From an uncultured Aquimarina sp. (GTDB lineage: Bacteria; Bacteroidota; Bacteroidia; Flavobacteriales; Flavobacteriaceae), in NCBI GenBank assembly GCA_947496355.1, contig CANMCO010000002.1, positions 310,001 through 374,000 of the forward strand: a stretch of DNA of 64,000 nt, given 5' to 3'. The notes under the pieces were generated by a model. The model searched no databases. It was given only the letters and a program-made list of their open reading frames with translations, and was not told the DNA's origin. Within the stretch, counting starts at the first letter, position 1. Each line of letters starts with the position of its first letter. This document shows, piece after piece, positions 1-8,218 of the stretch. A program made the translations under genes and the position numbers.

Positions 1-846
1 CTAACAGAAGAATTGGTAAACGAAGGACATTCGGTTGTCGTGATATGTAGCAGTCCAGAGCGAAAAAAGCAAATAGAGAATCTTGGGGTAAAAGCAGCTA
101 TTGGCAAGCTGGAGGATGAAGCCTTTGTTGTAGATACTTTTAAAGGCGCCGATGCTGTATACGGGATGGTGCCCCCTAGCTATGACAAACCCGATATGAT
201 TTCTACCTACCGTACCATTGCGTCTAATTATGCCAAAGCCATTACCAAAAATAAAGTAAAAAGAATGGTAGCTCTCAGCAGTTTCGGAGCCCATTTAAGC
301 GAAGGAACGGGGAATATTTTAGGAGCCCATCATTTTGAAGAGATTCTGAGAGGTATCACTAATGTAGAATTGACTATCATGCGACCTACGTACTTCTATT
401 ATAACTTTTTAAATTATTTGGATAAGATCAAAGCTTCCAAAGCTATTTATGTCAATTACGGGGGAGATAATCGAAAGATTCCGCTAGTGTCTCCCAAAGA
501 TATTGCCAGCGCCATTGCCGAAGAGCTTCAAAAACCTGAGGCTATCACACCCATACAATATGTGGTAAGTGAGGAGCTTACGACTTCGGAAATAACAGAT
601 ATTCTTGGGAAAGCAATTGATAAAAACATCAAATGGCATCTAATTTCTGATAAAGAAATGAAAAAAGAGTTAAAACAAAACGGAATGCCTGAAAAACTAG
701 CCGCATCTATCACAGAAATGTTCTCAGCAATGCATCAGGGAAAGTTAGCAGCACATTATATAGAAAATAAACCTTCAGTTTTTGGTAAAGTAAAACTCAA
801 GGAGTTTGCACGAGAAGATTTTGTGACTGCTTATCATAAAGCATAA
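1..846 (+). CDS. NmrA-like NAD(P)-binding oxidoreductase, 5'-truncated by window edge
   Basis: The reading frame is open from base 1, so the true start lies outside the window and the nucleotide-binding glycine loop is not visible. What remains (about 281 codons) begins in the first Rossmann unit (EELVNEGHSVVVICSSPERK) and continues with the NmrA/QOR2-like pattern of atypical SDRs: a KLEDEAFV stretch, a VALSSFGAH strand, LTIMRPTYFYYN, and a C-terminal half that shapes the substrate pocket. Such proteins bind NAD(P)(H) and act as quinone or aldehyde reductases or as redox sensors; the substrate cannot be read from the sequence. It is followed 48 bp later by a cupin, DoxX and SDR run on the same strand. 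Family call is solid, activity unknown. Confidence 0.8.
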   Translation, partial: LTEELVNEGHSVVVICSSPERKKQIENLGVKAAIGKLEDEAFVVDTFKGADAVYGMVPPSYDKPDMISTYRTIASNYAKAITKNKVKRMVALSSFGAHLSEGTGNILGAHHFEEILRGITNVELTIMRPTYFYYNFLNYLDKIKASKAIYVNYGGDNRKIPLVSPKDIASAIAEELQKPEAITPIQYVVSEELTTSEITDILGKAIDKNIKWHLISDKEMKKELKQNGMPEKLAASITEMFSAMHQGKLAAHYIENKPSVFGKVKLKEFAREDFVTAYHKA

Positions 847-894
847 GATAAATTGGTTTAACTAAATCAAAAATCATTGAAATAAAATATAGTT

Positions 895-1416
895 ATGAAA
901 ATTAAAGTATTGAAAAGTAACATGATGAGTAATGCTTTTATCTTGTTTATTTTGATTTGTTTTCTACATCTAAAGGGAGCAGCTCAAAACGTACAATCAG
1001 TATCATCTGATAAAAATGATTCCGGACTTATATTGATCCCCTTAAACGATGCGTTTGATTATAAATTTCAGCCTTTGTATGCCAACAGGCCGAATGGACC
1101 TTATTTCCATGTTTTAGAAGGTGATCCCAGAAGTAAACCTTCGTATACCGTATTTAGATATAGCCAGAACTATACAGGAAGCGGAAAATTTCACGCCCAT
1201 ACGCATAATTATCGGTTGTGGTTGGTAGAAGGTGCTTTAAAACATTGGGATGAGAAAGGTAGTGAAGAAACTGCAACGGTTCTTACGCCCGGTTCCTATT
1301 TGTACCAGCCCGCCAACCAGTTGCATGCAGCCAATTGTCTTTCGAAGCGATGTACGGCTTATGTATTATTTGATGGTCCGGTAAAAACGTATTATGCGGA
1401 TGATGAAGATCATTGA
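895..1416 (+). CDS. Secreted or periplasmic cupin-fold protein
   Basis: 173 aa. An N-terminal hydrophobic stretch (residues 12-30, ending AAQN) looks like a Sec signal peptide, so the protein is probably exported. A single cupin barrel follows: H100, H102 and H104 form an HxHxH metal motif in the first cupin strand pair and H144 (QLHAAN) is the likely fourth ligand. The family binds a divalent metal and includes small-molecule dioxygenases and isomerases, but nothing shows the substrate. It sits between the NmrA-like gene and DoxX on the same strand with short spacers, so co-transcription is likely. C149 and C153 near the end might form a disulphide in the periplasm. Confidence 0.75.
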   Translation: MKIKVLKSNMMSNAFILFILICFLHLKGAAQNVQSVSSDKNDSGLILIPLNDAFDYKFQPLYANRPNGPYFHVLEGDPRSKPSYTVFRYSQNYTGSGKFHAHTHNYRLWLVEGALKHWDEKGSEETATVLTPGSYLYQPANQLHAANCLSKRCTAYVLFDGPVKTYYADDEDH

Positions 1417-1452
1417 AAATAGGAAGCGAACCTAAAGATTACTAATACTATT

Positions 1453-1881
1453 ATGATGAAAGCAGATCTACTATTAAAACCCCTTATCTCAATCGATATC
1501 GTTTTATTGATTTTGAGGCTTGGAACTGGATTATTACTATTTGTAAATCATGGACTGGAAAAAATATTGGGATTCAATCAAATGTTAGAGATGTTTCCGG
1601 ATCCTCTAGGAGTTAGCCCGGTAGTTAGCCTAGTCTTTGCATCGATAGCAGATGCTCTTTGTTCCGTATTACTTATGTTAGGATTTTTAACCCGAGTGAG
1701 TTCATTCCTGGTTTTCGTAAACTTAATAGTTGCATTTATCTTTGTTCACCATAGTAAAGTAGGCGAAATTCATGGCGAATTGATTATCTTATACACAATT
1801 GCTATGGCAATTATCTTCTTTTACGGTCCAGGTAGTATTAGTGTAGATAAAATAGTAAGTACAAAAAACACCATACTATGA
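1453..1881 (+). CDS. DoxX family membrane protein
   Basis: 142 aa with four predicted membrane helices (roughly residues 13-33, 56-76, 80-100 and 107-127) and the RLGTGLLLFVNHGLEK N-terminal pattern of DoxX/SURF4-like proteins. These small inner-membrane proteins often travel with oxidoreductases and are linked to quinone or thiol redox chemistry; biochemical roles are mostly unproven. Its 3' end overlaps the next SDR gene by 4 bp (ATGA type), so the two are translationally coupled. The ATG at 1453 was chosen; a second ATG follows immediately and would give almost the same product. Confidence 0.8.
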   Translation: MMKADLLLKPLISIDIVLLILRLGTGLLLFVNHGLEKILGFNQMLEMFPDPLGVSPVVSLVFASIADALCSVLLMLGFLTRVSSFLVFVNLIVAFIFVHHSKVGEIHGELIILYTIAMAIIFFYGPGSISVDKIVSTKNTIL

Positions 1882-2642
1882 AAAAGATATTTATAACCGG
1901 TTCGACGGATGGTCTTGGTTTTATGGCGGCTGAACGGTTGATTAAAATGGGACATAACATTATTTTACATGCTCGAAATGAAGAAAAGGCACAGAGGGTT
2001 TTTCAAAAACTACCGGAAGCTTTTTCTGTAGTGGTAGGAGATCTATCCAGTATGGCTCAAACCCAAGAAATAGCGAAACAGGTGAACGCTCTGGGAGTAA
2101 TGAATAGTATAATACATAATGCGGGTTTGGGTTTTCAAGAATCGCATAAACTAACCGAAGACGGTCTTCCACACATCTTTGCCATCAATAGTTTAGCACC
2201 TTATATGCTTACGTGTTTAGTTCATAAACCCAAACGCTTGATTTATACAAGTTCTGGTATGCACGAAGTAGGGGATACGACACTTACGGATCTGCTTTGG
2301 AAAACAAAACGGTGGAATGCTTCTCAGGCGTATTCGGATACGAAGCTACAGAATGTTTTATTAACTTTTGCCGTTGCCAGATATTACCCAGAAATTTATA
2401 GTAATGTGGTATCGCCGGGCTGGGTAGCTACAAAGATGGGTGGAGCACACGCTCCGGACGATTTGGGTAAAGCTCCCGAAACACAGGTTTGGCTGGCTTC
2501 ATCTGATGCCAAAGAAGTTCAAGTTTCAGGTCAATTTTTATACCATAAAAAACCAAAACACTATTTAAAAGAAGCAAGTGATCCTATTTTACAGGATAAA
2601 TTCATAAATTTTTGTAAATCGTTAAGCGGTTTGGAACTTTAA
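1878..2642 (+). CDS. Short-chain dehydrogenase/reductase (SDR)
   Basis: 254 aa, usual size for a classical SDR. The cofactor loop is T7-G8-S-T-D-G-L-G, the HNAG motif is at 80-83, serines S125/S126 follow the LIYTSSG strand, and Y152-x-x-x-K156 is the catalytic pair. It should perform NAD(P)(H)-dependent oxidoreduction of a carbonyl or alcohol in the cytoplasm. It overlaps DoxX by 4 bp and is followed 36 bp later by an AraC regulator, so cupin, DoxX, SDR and regulator look like one unit. The substrate is not readable. Confidence 0.85.
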   Translation: MKKIFITGSTDGLGFMAAERLIKMGHNIILHARNEEKAQRVFQKLPEAFSVVVGDLSSMAQTQEIAKQVNALGVMNSIIHNAGLGFQESHKLTEDGLPHIFAINSLAPYMLTCLVHKPKRLIYTSSGMHEVGDTTLTDLLWKTKRWNASQAYSDTKLQNVLLTFAVARYYPEIYSNVVSPGWVATKMGGAHAPDDLGKAPETQVWLASSDAKEVQVSGQFLYHKKPKHYLKEASDPILQDKFINFCKSLSGLEL

Positions 2643-2678
2643 CAACTTCAGATTATCTTTCCTTTATAAATTTTCTTC

Positions 2679-3590
2679 ATGTCCAAAGAAATCCATCATT
2701 TTAAAACAATCAGTCAATACCATGCCTTTAGAGGGCTATCTGGGTCAGCACATCCACTTATCAGCGTGTTACGTATTGAAAATATTACTGAATTACGAGA
2801 CGATGAGCCTACGCAAATGATTCACGATTTTTATATGGTTGCCCTGAAGAAAAATGTAAATGCTACGATGCAATATGGACAGCGCGAATATGATTTTAAT
2901 AAAGGCAAAATGCTTTTTGTAGCACCCAATCAGGTGTATTCCATTCAGGCAAAGAATAAGCTAACGCATTCTGGCTGGCTATTGATGGTGCATCCTGACT
3001 TTTTTTGGAATACTACGCTCGGCAAAAAAATTAAACACTATGATTACTTTGATTATGCGGTTAGTGAAGCACTATTTCTCTCAGAGAAAGAAGAAAGATC
3101 AATAGTCAGTATTTTACAAACTATTGAAGAAGAATACCATTCAAACATTGATCAATTTAGCAAACCAGTCATTGTTTCCCAAATTGAAACCTTATTAAAT
3201 TACTCGGACAGATTTTACCATCGGCAGTTTATTACACGGGAAAAGGAAAATCATCAGATCCTAACACGACTTGAAAAAATACTAACAAACTATTTTAATA
3301 GGGAAAATCTTAGCGAAGAGGGATTGCCTTCCGTTTCAAGTATTGCTTATTCTCTAAATGTATCACCAAATTACCTAAGTGGATTACTTAGCGTCTTAAC
3401 CGGAAAAAGTACCCAACAACACATTCATGAAAAACTGATTGAAAAAGCAAAGGAAAAATTATCGATTAGTAAAAAATCCATCAGCGAAATCGCTTATGAA
3501 CTAGGCTTTGAATATTCACAATCGTTTAGCAAACTGTTTAAATTAAAAACGGGTCAAACCCCATCAGAATTTAAGAAATTCTACAATTGA
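2679..3590 (+). CDS. AraC/XylS family transcriptional regulator
   Basis: 303 aa. The N-terminal ~190 residues look like a cupin-type effector-binding domain of the kind found in Bacteroidetes AraC regulators (FVAPNQVYSIQAKN region). The C-terminal ~100 residues hold the double helix-turn-helix: first HTH around SVSSIAYSLNVSPNYLSGLL, second around ISEIAYELGFEYSQSFSKLFK, ending with the GQTPSEFKKF signature. It lies directly behind the cupin-DoxX-SDR run on the same strand, so a local activator role is a reasonable inference. The inducer is unknown. Confidence 0.85.
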   Translation: MSKEIHHFKTISQYHAFRGLSGSAHPLISVLRIENITELRDDEPTQMIHDFYMVALKKNVNATMQYGQREYDFNKGKMLFVAPNQVYSIQAKNKLTHSGWLLMVHPDFFWNTTLGKKIKHYDYFDYAVSEALFLSEKEERSIVSILQTIEEEYHSNIDQFSKPVIVSQIETLLNYSDRFYHRQFITREKENHQILTRLEKILTNYFNRENLSEEGLPSVSSIAYSLNVSPNYLSGLLSVLTGKSTQQHIHEKLIEKAKEKLSISKKSISEIAYELGFEYSQSFSKLFKLKTGQTPSEFKKFYN

Positions 3591-3709
3591 ATGAATCATC
3601 TTGTTAAAACCTCACCCCTTAAAACTGCTTACATATAAAATACTATTGGCTCTTTTCTTAAATTATAAAAGCTTCAATCAATAGTTTTAGTTATAGTCAT
3701 AACTCAGAT

Positions 3710-3950
3710 TTAGACTTCCAAAGCCTTTTCTCGATGGACCAAACCCCAGTCAATCATAGCATCTATCGATGTGGTCAGGTTCTTACCCGATTCGGTCAAA
3801 TTATATTCAATAAGCACAGGTGTTTGGTTATAGACCTGGCGTTCTACAATACTATTGATTTCCAATTCTTTCAATTCCTTTGAGAGCATTCTTGGCGATA
3901 TTCTATCTATGCTTATCTGTAAATCCTTAAATCGATTATTCCCACTTAAG
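3710..3950 (-). pseudogene. HxlR-family regulator, 5'-deleted remnant
   Basis: Reading leftward, the frame encodes the C-terminal two thirds of an HxlR winged helix: GNNRFKDLQ, then ISPRMLSKELKELE (recognition-helix region), the wing VLIEYNLTESGK and the terminal helix. The expected N-terminal helix, with the conserved Cys and the GGKW-like stretch, is missing; upstream of about 3945 the frame runs into sequence that reads, in the other direction, as an NmrA-like protein. The open frame continues to 4027 by chance. HxlR genes are commonly divergent from the oxidoreductase they control, as here, so one deletion probably removed both promoters and both 5' ends. Confidence 0.75.
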
Positions 3951-4446
3951 GACGGAACAGTTTTTAAAAGAAAGCGGTATCGACTATACCATACTTCAGA
4001 ATGGAATTTACATGGAAATGATTCCAATTTTTGCAGGAGAGAAGGTTACGGACAAAGGTATCATTTTGCTTCCTGCAGAAGAAGGCAAAGCCAGTTGGGT
4101 ATTAAGGGACGAGCTAGCTGAAGCAGCTGCCCACATATTGTGTACATCTTGTCACAAGAATAAAACCTATCCACTGACAAATACGGAAGCAGTTTCATTC
4201 AAAGAAATAGCAAAAAATTTATCTGTTATATTAAAAAAAGACATTTATTATAAATCGCCATCCGTCGAAGAATTTGAGACCATCTTAAAAAATACTGAAG
4301 TACCTGAAGTTTACATAGGGATGTTTACAATGTGGGCAAAAGCTCTTGCACAAAAAACATTGGAACTTGAGCAAGATACGTTAACTACTTTTCTGGGTAG
4401 AAAACCAACAACAGTTAAAGAGTTTCTTAAGACCACTTATTCTTGA
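3951..4446 (+). pseudogene. NmrA-like oxidoreductase, 5'-deleted remnant
   Basis: From about 3951 the plus strand reads TEQFLKESGIDYTILQNG, an internal motif of NmrA/QOR2-like NAD(P)-binding proteins that normally lies about 120-140 residues after the start. The C-terminal half follows intact to the stop (KDIYYKSPSVEEFETIL, then FLGRKPTTVKEFLK). The N-terminal Rossmann part with the cofactor loop is absent, so no enzyme can be made even though an internal ATG at 4012 leaves a 144-aa open frame. It abuts the HxlR remnant head to head; the junction lies within about 3944-3952. Confidence 0.8.
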
Positions 4447-4507
4447 GTCATAATTTATTGATACAATTGAATAGATAATTCGCAATAACTAATAAAATTT
4501 ATAAATT

Positions 4508-4545
4508 AGAATAAAAATATGAATATTTATTCATATTTTTATTCT
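4508..4545. promoter_or_regulatory. 38-bp perfect palindrome, probable TetR operator
   Basis: Two 18-base arms are perfectly complementary around a TT centre, ending one base before the tetR ATG at 4547. The 16-bp core ATGAATATTTATTCAT (4519-4534) recurs after the gene at 5128-5143. Position and symmetry fit autoregulation by the adjacent TetR protein. Confidence 0.75.
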
Positions 4546-4546
4546 A

Positions 4547-5110
4547 ATGAAAGATGATAAACTTAACAGAATATTTAATGCGACTCTTTATTTAACAGGA
4601 AAAGTTGGGATTGCAGGCTTAAAAATGTCCAATATTGCGAAAGAAGCATCAATGGCAACCGGTACGCTCTATATTTATTTCAAAAATAAAGAAGAGTTAT
4701 TGAACGCTTTATATTTCAAGTTACAGAAAGAAAGTGCTCCTGCGATTATTAATGATATTAGCCATCTTGCAATCAACATTCAGCTATACAAAATGTGGAA
4801 AATTGCCTTAGAACGTTTAGTTGACAACAATCTAAGAATTATTTTTTTAGAACAATTCGTCATTTCCCCTTACATCTCAGAGTCCAATAAAGAAATAGAT
4901 ACTGGATTTAAGAACTACTTGAAACGGATATTGGAACAAGGGAAGTCAGAAAATTTAATTAAGGATGTCGATAGCGATATGCTTATTGCCCTAATCATTG
5001 GTTTTGTTAGAAGCTTTTCGACGCACTTGGTCAATGACTGTAATGGACATCTCAATGAGAAATCTATTGATGAATCGTTTTCTCTTTGTTGGAATGCCAT
5101 AAAGAAGTAA
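4547..5110 (+). CDS. TetR/AcrR family transcriptional regulator
   Basis: 187 aa, typical length. Residues 1-55 form the TetR HTH: KLNRIFNATLYL, GLKMSNIAKEASMATGTLYIYFKNKEELLNAL. The rest is the all-helical ligand and dimerisation domain, not recognisable as to ligand. The start codon is one base beyond a 38-bp perfect palindrome, and the same palindromic core follows the gene, ahead of a small orphan signal-peptide ORF and an alpha/beta hydrolase. The likely circuit is self-repression plus control of the downstream unit, released by an unknown small molecule. Confidence 0.88.
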   Translation: MKDDKLNRIFNATLYLTGKVGIAGLKMSNIAKEASMATGTLYIYFKNKEELLNALYFKLQKESAPAIINDISHLAINIQLYKMWKIALERLVDNNLRIIFLEQFVISPYISESNKEIDTGFKNYLKRILEQGKSENLIKDVDSDMLIALIIGFVRSFSTHLVNDCNGHLNEKSIDESFSLCWNAIKK

Positions 5111-5127
5111 AAAAATTTAACTATTAA

Positions 5128-5143
5128 ATGAATAAATATTCAT
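5128..5143. promoter_or_regulatory. Second copy of the TetR operator core
   Basis: ATGAATAAATATTCAT is a perfect 16-bp palindrome apart from its AA centre and is the exact reverse complement of the core in front of tetR (4519-4534). It lies between tetR and the next transcription unit, 18 bp behind the tetR stop. Confidence 0.7.
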
Positions 5144-5157
5144 ATTAATTTAGACTT

Positions 5158-5259
5158 ATGAGACTAATCCTACTGAACCTAATTACACCCATAATTTTTA
5201 CGCAATTAAATGCGCAAACTTCAAAATCAAAAATTCACGAGCATAAAACAATAACTTAA
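5158..5259 (+). pseudogene. Orphan signal-peptide ORF, probably a relic
   Basis: A 33-codon frame starts with ATG 14 bp after the second operator. It encodes a hydrophobic segment followed by QLNAQTSKS, like the end of a flavobacterial Sec signal peptide, and stops 12 codons later, 2 bp before the alpha/beta hydrolase ATG. It looks like the start of a lost secreted protein. A functional leader peptide coupling translation to the hydrolase is the alternative. Confidence 0.4.
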
Positions 5260-5261
5260 CT

Positions 5262-6062
5262 ATGGAAAACACAAAAAAGATTGACATCAATGGTGAAAGC
5301 TTAGCATATTTTGACAATGAAAAAGGAAACTCAACACTGTTATTTCTTCATGGTGCATTCATTAATAAGGAATATTGGAACGAGCAATTATCCTATTTCT
5401 CGGAAAAACATCGAGTTATCGCAGTTGATTTGCCAGGTCACGGAAAATCAACTCATAATACAGAAAATTGGACTGGCCTAAGATTCGGAAAGGACATCAG
5501 CAAACTCATTCAAGAATTGGCGCTACAAGATGTAATTCTTATAGGACATTCTTTCGGTTCAGATGTTATGTTAGAAACTGTTACTATAAATGACACTAAC
5601 ATTATTGGTTTGATTGAAATCGACCACATGAAGAATGTTGGAATGGAATTACCTAAAGAGACGGTTGATCAAATAGTCCAAGGGTTGAACGCTGACTTTG
5701 AGAATACTTGTAAGCAATTCGCCAAACAGGCATTATTAACAGAAGCTACAGATTTTAAAATTGTTTCTAAATTACTGACAGATTACAAAGAAATGAATCC
5801 TAAGGTAGGCATTCCCTTACTGGAATATGGATTTAGTTATCCGAAACGCGAAACAGAACTCTTAAAAGGACTAGAATTAAAATTATATTCTATTCATGTG
5901 AACTATTCGCCTACCAATGAAGAGAGTCTTAAAAAGTATTTAGGTGAAAATTATGAATTGCATATTATAGAAGGAACATGTCATTATCCAATGTTGGAAA
6001 ATCCGGAGAAATTAAATACTTTGCTTGAAAAGCTTTTTACTGAAATAGTAAGAAACGAATAA
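5262..6062 (+). CDS. Alpha/beta hydrolase
   Basis: 266 aa, usual size for the fold. The oxyanion region FLHGAF is at 28-33, the nucleophile elbow is G95-H-S97-F-G, and a late histidine in GTCHYPMLENPE completes the expected Ser-Asp/Glu-His triad. The family hydrolyses esters, lactones, epoxides or C-C bonds; the substrate is not evident. No signal peptide, so cytoplasmic. It is the first complete gene behind the second TetR operator, which suggests it is the regulated target, possibly acting on the TetR ligand. Confidence 0.85.
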   Translation: MENTKKIDINGESLAYFDNEKGNSTLLFLHGAFINKEYWNEQLSYFSEKHRVIAVDLPGHGKSTHNTENWTGLRFGKDISKLIQELALQDVILIGHSFGSDVMLETVTINDTNIIGLIEIDHMKNVGMELPKETVDQIVQGLNADFENTCKQFAKQALLTEATDFKIVSKLLTDYKEMNPKVGIPLLEYGFSYPKRETELLKGLELKLYSIHVNYSPTNEESLKKYLGENYELHIIEGTCHYPMLENPEKLNTLLEKLFTEIVRNE

Positions 6063-6166
6063 TATTGGAATTATTTAGGCTAAGTTAAATCTTTGTAGTG
6101 ATTATAGAATTAAATCTAATAATCTAGTGTGGGGGTTCATAGTTTAGATTTCTCTTTTTGTAAACA

Positions 6167-6207
6167 ATAGTATATCTTGACATTTATTAAAGATCAAGAT
6201 ATACTAT
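6167..6207. terminator. Bidirectional terminator-like hairpin
   Basis: A perfect 14-bp stem (6167-6180 with 6194-6207) and a 13-nt loop lie between the convergent alpha/beta hydrolase and NTF2-like lipoprotein genes. The stem is AT-rich, so strength is uncertain. Confidence 0.6.
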
Positions 6208-6222
6208 TTGCCTTGGTGGTCA

Positions 6223-6723
6223 TTATTCTGCCAGTTTAGCTAAAGCATATGTATCTAAAAAAGCATCAACCTTTACAATTTTACCATCATCATTTAGCTT
6301 TAATTTCCAAGCATATTCATTGATATAATCATTCCCATCAACAGCTTTTGCTTTACCTTTCCATTGAAACCACACAATGTCTTTGGATGCATTTATATCT
6401 ATAAGTTCAGGCTCTAGGCTAGTGGATAGAAATTCATTAATGGGTATAACGGCTTTATCCATAAATTCTTTTTTACCTTTATAGACGCCAGAATAAGGTG
6501 CATTGCCCGTAACTCGCCAAACCATATCTTCATCTAGTAAGTCAAAGAAGCTACCTTTGCCCGAAATCCAATCCTCGACCGCTTTTTGAACGATGTTGTG
6601 ATTTCTTAATACTTTTTTTTCCGCCACAGTATTTTCATTCATTTTTTTAGTGATGTTTGTACTTTTTTCTTTGCAAGAAAAGAGAGCCAACACTAGTATC
6701 ATCACAATTGCTTTTGTTTTCAT
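6223..6723 (-). CDS. NTF2-like (SnoaL-type) lipoprotein
   Basis: 166 aa. The N-terminus is a lipoprotein signal with lipobox LFSC, cysteine at about residue 17. The remainder matches the NTF2/SnoaL alpha+beta cone: a helix with VQKAVEDWISGKGSFFDLLDEDMVWRVTG, a PYSGVYKGKKEF turn and C-terminal strands ending in DTYALAKL. Such domains bind small hydrophobic molecules or act as ketosteroid-isomerase-like enzymes. Its ATG overlaps the upstream gene's stop by one base (TAATG), so the pair is coupled. Confidence 0.75.
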   Translation of the reverse strand: MKTKAIVMILVLALFSCKEKSTNITKKMNENTVAEKKVLRNHNIVQKAVEDWISGKGSFFDLLDEDMVWRVTGNAPYSGVYKGKKEFMDKAVIPINEFLSTSLEPELIDINASKDIVWFQWKGKAKAVDGNDYINEYAWKLKLNDDGKIVKVDAFLDTYALAKLAE

Positions 6724-7085
6724 TAATCTTCTTTTTTGTGTAATATCATTCCGCCGTGATAGAGTATACCGTCCTTAAAATCCCCGTCTGCAGTGAAGCC
6801 GGTATCGTCTTTATACTCGATATGATTTCCCGTTACCCAGTATTTACCTTGGTAGGCACTTTCTGTATTGCCGCGAGCTTCATCATAACGTCCATTAGGC
6901 AACAAGTTGTGGCGTACGTGATTATCTTCGGTTACCCACATCCCTATATATTCTTTTGTTTCTTCAATTGTTTTTTTGGCTTCCATCTTTTTGTTATTTC
7001 TTGTTTCTATATCCTGACTTTTACACTGAGTGAACGAAGTCATAGCGATTAAAAGACCTATAATCGTAATATTGTTCAAGTACAT
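6723..7085 (-). CDS. Atu4866-domain small lipoprotein
   Basis: 120 aa. It starts with a hydrophobic signal and a probable lipobox cysteine in SFTQCKS. The C-terminal ~75 residues match the Atu4866 pattern (YIGMWVTEDNHVRHNLLPNGRYDEARGN, SAYQGKYWVTGNHIEY, DDTGFTADGDF), a small beta-rich domain of unknown biochemical role often found beside SDRs and NTF2-like proteins. It is coupled to the downstream NTF2-like gene and preceded by an SDR on the same strand, so the three form an operon-like set. Confidence 0.75.
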   Translation of the reverse strand: MYLNNITIIGLLIAMTSFTQCKSQDIETRNNKKMEAKKTIEETKEYIGMWVTEDNHVRHNLLPNGRYDEARGNTESAYQGKYWVTGNHIEYKDDTGFTADGDFKDGILYHGGMILHKKED

Positions 7086-7124
7086 TTTTGTTCATTTTAG
7101 ATATTCTTCAAAATGGTTATTGAA

Positions 7125-7976
7125 TTAAGAGGCGTCTTCACTTGCAAAATCTGTAGAAACACCAAGCGTTTTATGGGCCTCTATCATTTCCTGAAGATTA
7201 GTTATTTTTTGATTTACATAATCATAAGCGTCACTACCTAGATAGAGATGCGTTGGTGGATTATCCATCTTTGAAAGTTCTATAAATACATCGGCTGCCT
7301 TTGCCGGGTCACCAGCTTGATTTCCGTGAATGTCCTGCGCGTGAACCCGAATCGTTTCTCTTGCAGATTCATAAACATCGATAGTGCGTTCACCCGTTTG
7401 CATTGAATCGCTACTGAGGAATTCCGTTCTAAAATATCCTGGGGAAACACAAGTCACATTAATACCTAATGGCTTCACTTCGGCTTCTAAAGCTTCGCTG
7501 AAGCCCTGTACCGCAAATTTTGTTGCGCAATAAATACCGTATCCAGGGAACGTTGCTACGAACCCACCTATGGATGCGATGTTCATTATATGTCCAGAAC
7601 CCTTTTCTCGCATACTAGGAAGTACATTCCTGATTACGTGCAGAGAACCGTAGACATTTACATCGAAATTTTGATGTACTTCTTTGTGCTGTAATTCTTC
7701 AATAGCACCGCCCAATCCATAGCCGGCATTGTTGACTACAACGTCTATTCCCCCGAAATAGCTTAAGGCTTTGTTAATGGTGCTTTTTACATCATTCTCA
7801 TTGGTCAAGTCCATTGCCAACGGTAAAAAATTATCGCTTTTTTCAGAAATTTTTTCGGTTAGCTGCTTTTTATTTCTAGAAGTTGCCGCAACTTTATGTC
7901 CGGATTTTAGTAATTTCTCAACCAGGTTTAAGCCCAATCCTTTTGATGCACCTGTAATGAACCATACTTTACTCAT
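7125..7976 (-). CDS. Short-chain dehydrogenase/reductase (SDR)
   Basis: 283 aa classical SDR: cofactor motif T8-G-A-S-K-G-L-G, NNAG at 82-85, catalytic S135, Y149-x-x-x-K153, then SPGYFRTEF. The C-terminal extension resembles the oxidoreductase subgroup often controlled by AraC regulators in flavobacteria. NAD(P)(H)-dependent carbonyl/alcohol chemistry is expected; substrate unknown. It heads the run SDR, Atu4866 lipoprotein, NTF2-like lipoprotein on the minus strand and lies downstream of an AraC gene on the same strand. Confidence 0.87.
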   Translation of the reverse strand: MSKVWFITGASKGLGLNLVEKLLKSGHKVAATSRNKKQLTEKISEKSDNFLPLAMDLTNENDVKSTINKALSYFGGIDVVVNNAGYGLGGAIEELQHKEVHQNFDVNVYGSLHVIRNVLPSMREKGSGHIMNIASIGGFVATFPGYGIYCATKFAVQGFSEALEAEVKPLGINVTCVSPGYFRTEFLSSDSMQTGERTIDVYESARETIRVHAQDIHGNQAGDPAKAADVFIELSKMDNPPTHLYLGSDAYDYVNQKITNLQEMIEAHKTLGVSTDFASEDAS

Positions 7977-8094
7977 AATTATTTATTTAAGATTAATACT
8001 TTTTGTCTCAAACAAAATTACGGTTGTCAGGCTTCTATTCTCGTATGTCAATCAAACCAACACTTATATAATTCAAACAATGGTGAAGGTTTTA

Positions 8095-8110
8095 CGCTTT
8101 CGCGAAAGCG
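8095..8110. repeat. CGCTTTCG/CGAAAGCG perfect palindrome in a repeat-rich spacer
   Basis: A 16-bp perfect palindrome lies in the 242-bp gap 7977-8218. Behind it are two imperfect direct copies of a unit beginning TTCACGAC and ending CGGTAAA (about 8122-8152 and 8168-8196). It resembles a dispersed intergenic flavobacterial repeat; coding is unlikely. Confidence 0.5.
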
Positions 8111-8218
8111 AACTAGAAAGCTTCACGACTGAAAGGAGAGTGAAACGGTAAATCGAGCTTGCGAGATTCACGACCAGCGGGAGAGCGTAGCGGTAAAGCG
8201 CAATTAGTACTTTCTGAC

